Assembly (NCBI GenBank): GCA_022072445.1
Contig: JAJVHV010000016.1
Location: forward strand, 186,001 to 250,000
Length of the DNA: 64,000 nt
From: Phycisphaerae bacterium
GTDB taxonomy: Bacteria > Planctomycetota > Phycisphaerae > UBA1845 > Fen-1342
Direction of reading: 5' to 3'
Shown here: in pieces, positions 61,202 to 64,000 of the stretch
How positions within the stretch are numbered: position 1 is the stretch's first letter
Layout: every line of letters starts with the position of its first letter
Translations under genes and position numbers: made by a program
The notes under the pieces: generated by a model
Database searches by the model: none
What the model was told of the DNA's origin: nothing
Seen by the model: the letters and a program-made list of their open reading frames with translations, nothing else

Positions 61202-61624
61202 ATGCCCATTAAGCTCGGCATGGAAGCCAAGATTTACTACAAGGTCGGCGGCCAGGGCGGCGGCGGCGCGTGGACCGAGTTGACGAACGTCCGCGACGTG
61301 ACGCTCTCGCTGGAGACCGGCGAAGCCGACGTGACCACGCGCGCGAACGCAGGATGGCGGGCTACCGTTGCGACCTTAAAGGATGCCAGCGTCGAGTTCG
61401 AGATGGTCTGGGATACGGCGGATGCGGGGTTCACCGCGATCAAGAACGCCTACCTGACCAATGCCCCGATCGGCTTCCAGGTGCGCGACGGCGTCGGCGG
61501 CCAGGGACTTCAAGCCGACTTCATGATCACGCAGTTCTCGCGCAGCGAGCCGCTGGAGGAGGCGATCTCGGTCTCGGTGACATCGAAGGTGACGTACTCG
61601 ACCACGCCGCCGAGTTGGATTTAG
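61202..61624 (+). CDS. Phage tail tube protein
   Basis: A 140-residue protein with the tail tube pattern: KLGMEAKIYYKVGGQGGGGA, then WTELTNVRDVTLSLETGEAD, VTTRANAGWRATVATLKDAS, VEFEMVWDTADAGFTAIKNA and a C-terminal strand (SVTSKVTYSTTPPSWI). This is close to the TP901-1/SPP1-like major tail proteins of siphoviruses, where hexamer rings stack as a tube. AAGGAGG lies seven bases ahead of the ATG. Confidence 0.85.
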   Translation: MPIKLGMEAKIYYKVGGQGGGGAWTELTNVRDVTLSLETGEADVTTRANAGWRATVATLKDASVEFEMVWDTADAGFTAIKNAYLTNAPIGFQVRDGVGGQGLQADFMITQFSRSEPLEEAISVSVTSKVTYSTTPPSWI

Positions 61625-61646
61625 CGGATAGCCCGGAGGAGTGAAC

Positions 61647-62243
61647 GTGCCCACAAGCAACCTGACAGTCAGCGGCGATATCGGCGGCGTCGGCGTGAAC
61701 TCCAGTTTTAGCCGCACGGCCACGGGCCAGATCTCGCACGACGTGACGATCAATCCGGCCAAGACCGGCACGTTGACGACGCGCACGGACAACACGTCCG
61801 GCATTGCGACGCTCGAAGCTGGCCACGGTATCGCGGGAGGCAACGTCGTCGACCTCTACTGGACCGGGGGGCGGCGCTACAACGTCAACGCAACCGCCGT
61901 GGCGACGAATGATGTCACCTTCTCCGGCGGCACGGGCGACAACCTACCCGTACAGAGCTCCGCTCTGACGATGACGAAACAGCAGACGATCGACACCGAC
62001 TTCATCGGGAATCTGCTCGTCGCGATCGGCGCGCTTTGTGCGGCGCGGGCGCATCTGAGCTTCTACGAGTCAGCGGTCTTGCGGTTGTCGCTCGATCTCA
62101 CGGCGAACGAGTTGTGGTTCTGGGTCAACGGCGGTACCGCCGCCAACCCACTCGCCGCTGCAACTGTGACGCATATCGTTGCATCGCAGGCGGGGACAGC
62201 AGCGGCTTCCCTGAAGGTCGGAGCGCTCTACACCAGCGCGTAA
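61647..62243 (+). CDS. Beta-rich phage structural protein
   Basis: A 198-residue protein starting at GTG 61647 with GGAGGA six bases ahead. It reads NLTVSGDIGGVGVNSSFSRT, HDVTINPAKTGTLTTRTDNT and DLYWTGGRRYNVNATAVATN, a beta-rich fold with repeated T and N. It may form part of the tail or a fibre-associated protein, judging by its position between tail tube and chaperone genes. I do not recognise a named family. Function is inferred by place only. Confidence 0.7.
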   Translation: MPTSNLTVSGDIGGVGVNSSFSRTATGQISHDVTINPAKTGTLTTRTDNTSGIATLEAGHGIAGGNVVDLYWTGGRRYNVNATAVATNDVTFSGGTGDNLPVQSSALTMTKQQTIDTDFIGNLLVAIGALCAARAHLSFYESAVLRLSLDLTANELWFWVNGGTAANPLAAATVTHIVASQAGTAAASLKVGALYTSA

Positions 62244-62271
62244 CGAAGCACGAACGAGCCAAGGAGGGCTC

Positions 62272-62754
62272 ATGAAGACGTTCAACGACAACGCCGGTCG
62301 CACCTGGACGCTGGCCGTCAACGTCGACGCCATCAAGCGCGTCGAAGGGCTGATCGAGGGGGTGAACCTGGCCAATCTGACGCACGGCGACCCGCCGCTT
62401 CTCACGCGGTTGGAGACGGACATCGTGCTGCTCTGCGACGTGATCTTCGCCCTGGTCAAGCCGCAGGCCGACCAGCTGGGCGTCTCGGATGAGGAATTCG
62501 GGAAGGCGATGGGCGGCGACGCAATCATCGCAGCGCACGACGCTTTATGGGAGGAGCTCAACGGTTTTTTCCGCCAGCTGCGCCGGACCGACACGGCGCG
62601 GGCGATCGAAAAGCAGGCGACGCTGGTCAAGGCGACAGTGGCGGCGATCGAGCAGCAGGTGGAGACGCTGGACGTCGACGAGGTGATCGCGAAAGCCCTT
62701 GGCAGCTTTGTTGGGAACTCGCGGGAATCGCCGGCGTCGATCCCGGACCCCTGA
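62272..62754 (+). CDS. Probable tail assembly chaperone, first frame
   Basis: A 160-residue protein with strong AAGGAGG ahead. It begins FNDNAGRTWTLAVNVDAIKR and VEGLIEGVNLANLTHGDPPL, then helical segments to IEKQATLVKATVAAIEQQVE. Place before the tape measure gene is that of gpG-type tail chaperones, which are made as a short and a frameshifted long form. Here the next frame lies -1 relative to this one and overlaps its end, the usual arrangement. The last residues (SRESPASIPDP) look unlike the rest. Confidence 0.75.
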   Translation: MKTFNDNAGRTWTLAVNVDAIKRVEGLIEGVNLANLTHGDPPLLTRLETDIVLLCDVIFALVKPQADQLGVSDEEFGKAMGGDAIIAAHDALWEELNGFFRQLRRTDTARAIEKQATLVKATVAAIEQQVETLDVDEVIAKALGSFVGNSRESPASIPDP

Positions 62755-62774
62755 CGCTGCGCGAACTGGTGCTT

Positions 62775-62999
62775 ATGGCCGAAGGGCGCGTGCGCGACGA
62801 GTGGCGGCGCACGTCGGTACTGCTGGCACTGACTGCCAATTGCCACCGCGATCCTAAGAAGACGAAGGCGCTCCGGCCGGCGGACTTTGATCCGTTCCGC
62901 GAGCCGGAGAAACCGATTCGGGTTGACATCACCGTCCTCAAGGACGTGTTCATCGATCGACAGATGCCCGGGTATGGAGGCCCGGGTGAGTTCGAGTGA
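62775..62999 (+). CDS. Second frame of the tail assembly chaperone (-1 frame)
   Basis: The -1 frame shows conserved-looking sequence from about 62697: WELAGIAGVDPGPLTLRELV, then LMAEGRVRDEWRRTSVLLAL, TANCHRDPKKTKALRPADFD and a 3-prime part to 62999. No good ribosome site fits the ATG 62775 or GTG 62769, so the part is probably made by a -1 shift from the first frame; a C-CCC-TGA at 62748-62754 would allow it, but the similarity seems to start further upstream. The coordinate given is the first ATG. Confidence 0.6.
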   Translation: MAEGRVRDEWRRTSVLLALTANCHRDPKKTKALRPADFDPFREPEKPIRVDITVLKDVFIDRQMPGYGGPGEFE

Positions 63000-63021
63000 G
63001 GCAAGCACAAGGAGAAAGCGT

Positions 63022-63375
63022 ATGCCTCTTCCGGAAGAAGTCGTGCAGAGCGTGGCGTCCACCAACTTCAAGTCGCTGGGCGACGGTCCGTCGTTCTACC
63101 ACAACCTGGCGATGAGCAACGCGACCAACCAGCAGAACCTGGCCGCGCAGAACGCGATCGCGCAGCAGCAGGCGCTCGGCACCGTGCTGACCGCCGCCGT
63201 CGGCAAGATCGTCAAGGCGCTGACCGAGGCCGACGCTGAGGAAGCCGCGTCGCTGAACAAGGTCTTCAGCGGCGACGACGTGGCCAGCAAGATCGCGTCG
63301 CTCCTGAGTGCTCTCGGCAGCGGCCAAGTCGCGGCCAAGACGGCCCAGACCACGCCGCCGCCGACCGGCGGGTAA
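63022..63375 (+). CDS. RebB-like small protein
   Basis: A 117-residue protein with AAGGAG ahead of the ATG. It reads LPEEVVQSVASTNFKSLGDG, PSFYHNLAMSNATNQQNLAA and QNAIAQQQALGTVLTAAVGK, resembling the RebB/killing-trait family (subunits of R-bodies) in its Q- and A-rich helical start, VxSVAxTNxKxLGDxP. The second half is helical too. In a phage tail block it may instead be a tail-associated coiled protein, so the link to R-bodies is uncertain. Confidence 0.6.
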   Translation: MPLPEEVVQSVASTNFKSLGDGPSFYHNLAMSNATNQQNLAAQNAIAQQQALGTVLTAAVGKIVKALTEADAEEAASLNKVFSGDDVASKIASLLSALGSGQVAAKTAQTTPPPTGG

Positions 63376-63455
63376 TCGCTGACGTCATGCGCCCGCGGAG
63401 TCGCCGATCCGGCGCGCTCCGCGGGCGCCTCCTTTGTTTGCGCGAGGATGCGGCG

Positions 63456-63893
63456 GTGATTACGTTCGACATCAAAGACCTGTTCTTCGATCGCAGCACG
63501 GTGAAGCGGGCCGTGGACAAGGCGAAGCGCGCCGTTCTGTCGAAGGCAGGCGCGTTCATCCGCACCACCGCCAAACACAGCATCCGCACGCGCAAGGGTT
63601 CCGCGCCGCCGGGCAAACCGCCGTACTCGCACAAGGGCACGCTGCGCCGGCTGATCTTCTTCGGCTACGACCGCAGCAGCGACAGTGTCGTGGTAGGGCC
63701 AGTCGGATTCACCCGGAGCACTGCCCCCAACGTGCTGGAGTTCGGCGGCAAGGCAACGCTGGTTCGCCGCCGACGCGGCAAGCTCGTGCGGGAGCGCGCT
63801 GCATACGACTCGCGGCCGTTCATGGGGCCGGCGCTCGCGAAGGAACGCCCCAAGTTACCGAGCCGTTGGGCCAACTCGCTGCGGGGAGGATGA
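63456..63893 (+). CDS. HK97 gp10-like minor tail/neck protein
   Basis: A 145-residue basic protein. The start is the GTG at 63456 behind GAGG. It reads FDRSTVKRAVDKAKRAVLSK, AGAFIRTTAKHSIRTRKGSA, then PPGKPPYSHKGTLRRLIFFG and a C-terminal RPFMGPALAKERPKL. The PPGKPP(Y/F)SHxG motif and terminal RPFMxPAL are the usual marks of gp10-like tail completion proteins. The ORF from 63387 has a poorer start. Confidence 0.75.
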   Translation: MITFDIKDLFFDRSTVKRAVDKAKRAVLSKAGAFIRTTAKHSIRTRKGSAPPGKPPYSHKGTLRRLIFFGYDRSSDSVVVGPVGFTRSTAPNVLEFGGKATLVRRRRGKLVRERAAYDSRPFMGPALAKERPKLPSRWANSLRGG

Positions 63894-63896
63894 GCG

Positions 63897-64000
63897 ATGG
63901 CGGACACGAAAGGAATCCGCGCCGGCCGGGCATTCGTCGAGTTGGGCGTTTACGACAAGCTGACGAAGGGACTCCAAGCCGCCGAGAAGCGATTGAAGGC
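63897..64000 (+). CDS. Tape measure protein, N-terminus only
   Basis: The first 34 codons are present (MADTKGIRAGRAFVELGVYD, then KLTKGLQAAEKRLK) before the edge. GRAFVELGVxDKLxxGLxxAEKRL is the standard beginning of tail tape measure proteins in planctomycete and related siphovirus-like prophages. GGGGAGG lies seven bases ahead of the ATG. The gene should be several kilobases long and sets tail length. Confidence 0.75.
   Translation, partial: MADTKGIRAGRAFVELGVYDKLTKGLQAAEKRLK

Larger units (their letters stand above)
24300..64000. mobile_element. Integrative element: serine recombinase cassette, defence cargo and siphovirus-like prophage (right end outside window)
   Basis: Recombinase, restriction/toxin cargo, phage replication, packaging, head and tail genes run mainly rightward with very short gaps. 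The six-copy motif links recombinase and phage parts. The left border is not fixed; it may lie anywhere between the tRNA terminator (22965) and the recombinase cassette. An alternative is two elements side by side: a recombinase/defence island (24300-37870) and a prophage (about 39100 onward). Confidence 0.6.

Noticed and set aside
62565-62571. T-TTT-TTC as the actual frameshift site of the tail chaperone
   Set aside because: It is in the right phase, but the frame entered reads about 40 residues of shadow-like sequence before the conserved part, so a later site is more likely. Kept only as a candidate to test.

Overview
The window is GC-rich DNA, and its gene content points to a member of the Planctomycetota (Phycisphaerae or Pirellula-like). 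The taxonomic hints are a type II pseudopilin start with the FTLIELLVVVAIIALLISILLP signature, a thrombospondin type 3/beta-propeller/cytochrome c lipoprotein, a DUF2924 plus large serine recombinase cassette, and dispersed intergenic palindromes. This is inference from content; no rRNA or other marker gene is present.

Positions 1-22,900 look like core chromosome: a GT2 glycosyltransferase (cut by the left edge), a 2-TM RCK protein, the TSP3/propeller/di-haem lipoprotein, a PDZ-S41 protease, ruvC-ruvA-(repeat-filled gap)-ruvB, a leftward tig-clpP-clpP set, a NatAB-type ABC exporter, an HDOD protein, a four-gene leftward Mn/Zn/Fe ABC importer whose two permeases each carry a DtxR-like C-terminal domain, and an initiator tRNA-Met followed by a terminator.

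From about 23,100 to the right edge lies mobile DNA. It begins with small regulators and a truncated pseudopilin gene, then a DUF2924/serine recombinase cassette. Next comes one tightly overlapping defence operon (hsdM-rhuM-hsdS-darT-darG-hsdR-xre-immA) in which a DarTG toxin-antitoxin pair sits inside a type I restriction-modification operon; hsdM is frameshifted. An AT-richer control region and a hypothetical gene lead into a siphovirus-like prophage: ECF-like sigma factor, Cas4-like nuclease, RecA/Sak4-like ATPase, DUF669 protein, ERCC4 nuclease, RecD-like helicase, prim-pol/D5 helicase, a probable iteron region, a ParB-methyltransferase, a leftward operon of seven small genes, terminase, a tRNA(CAT), portal, protease-capsid fusion, decoration protein, connector and tail genes, a RebB-like protein, and the start of the tape measure gene at the right edge.

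The most interesting pattern is a 12-13 bp motif (consensus SSCRTACRTAACR) found six times between 24,300 and 55,350. Each copy precedes a gene block and is oriented in the direction of that block, including one inverted copy ahead of the leftward operon. With a sigma-like gene in the same element this suggests an element-specific regulatory site, and it ties the recombinase, defence cargo and phage genes into one element. The right end of the element lies outside the window.
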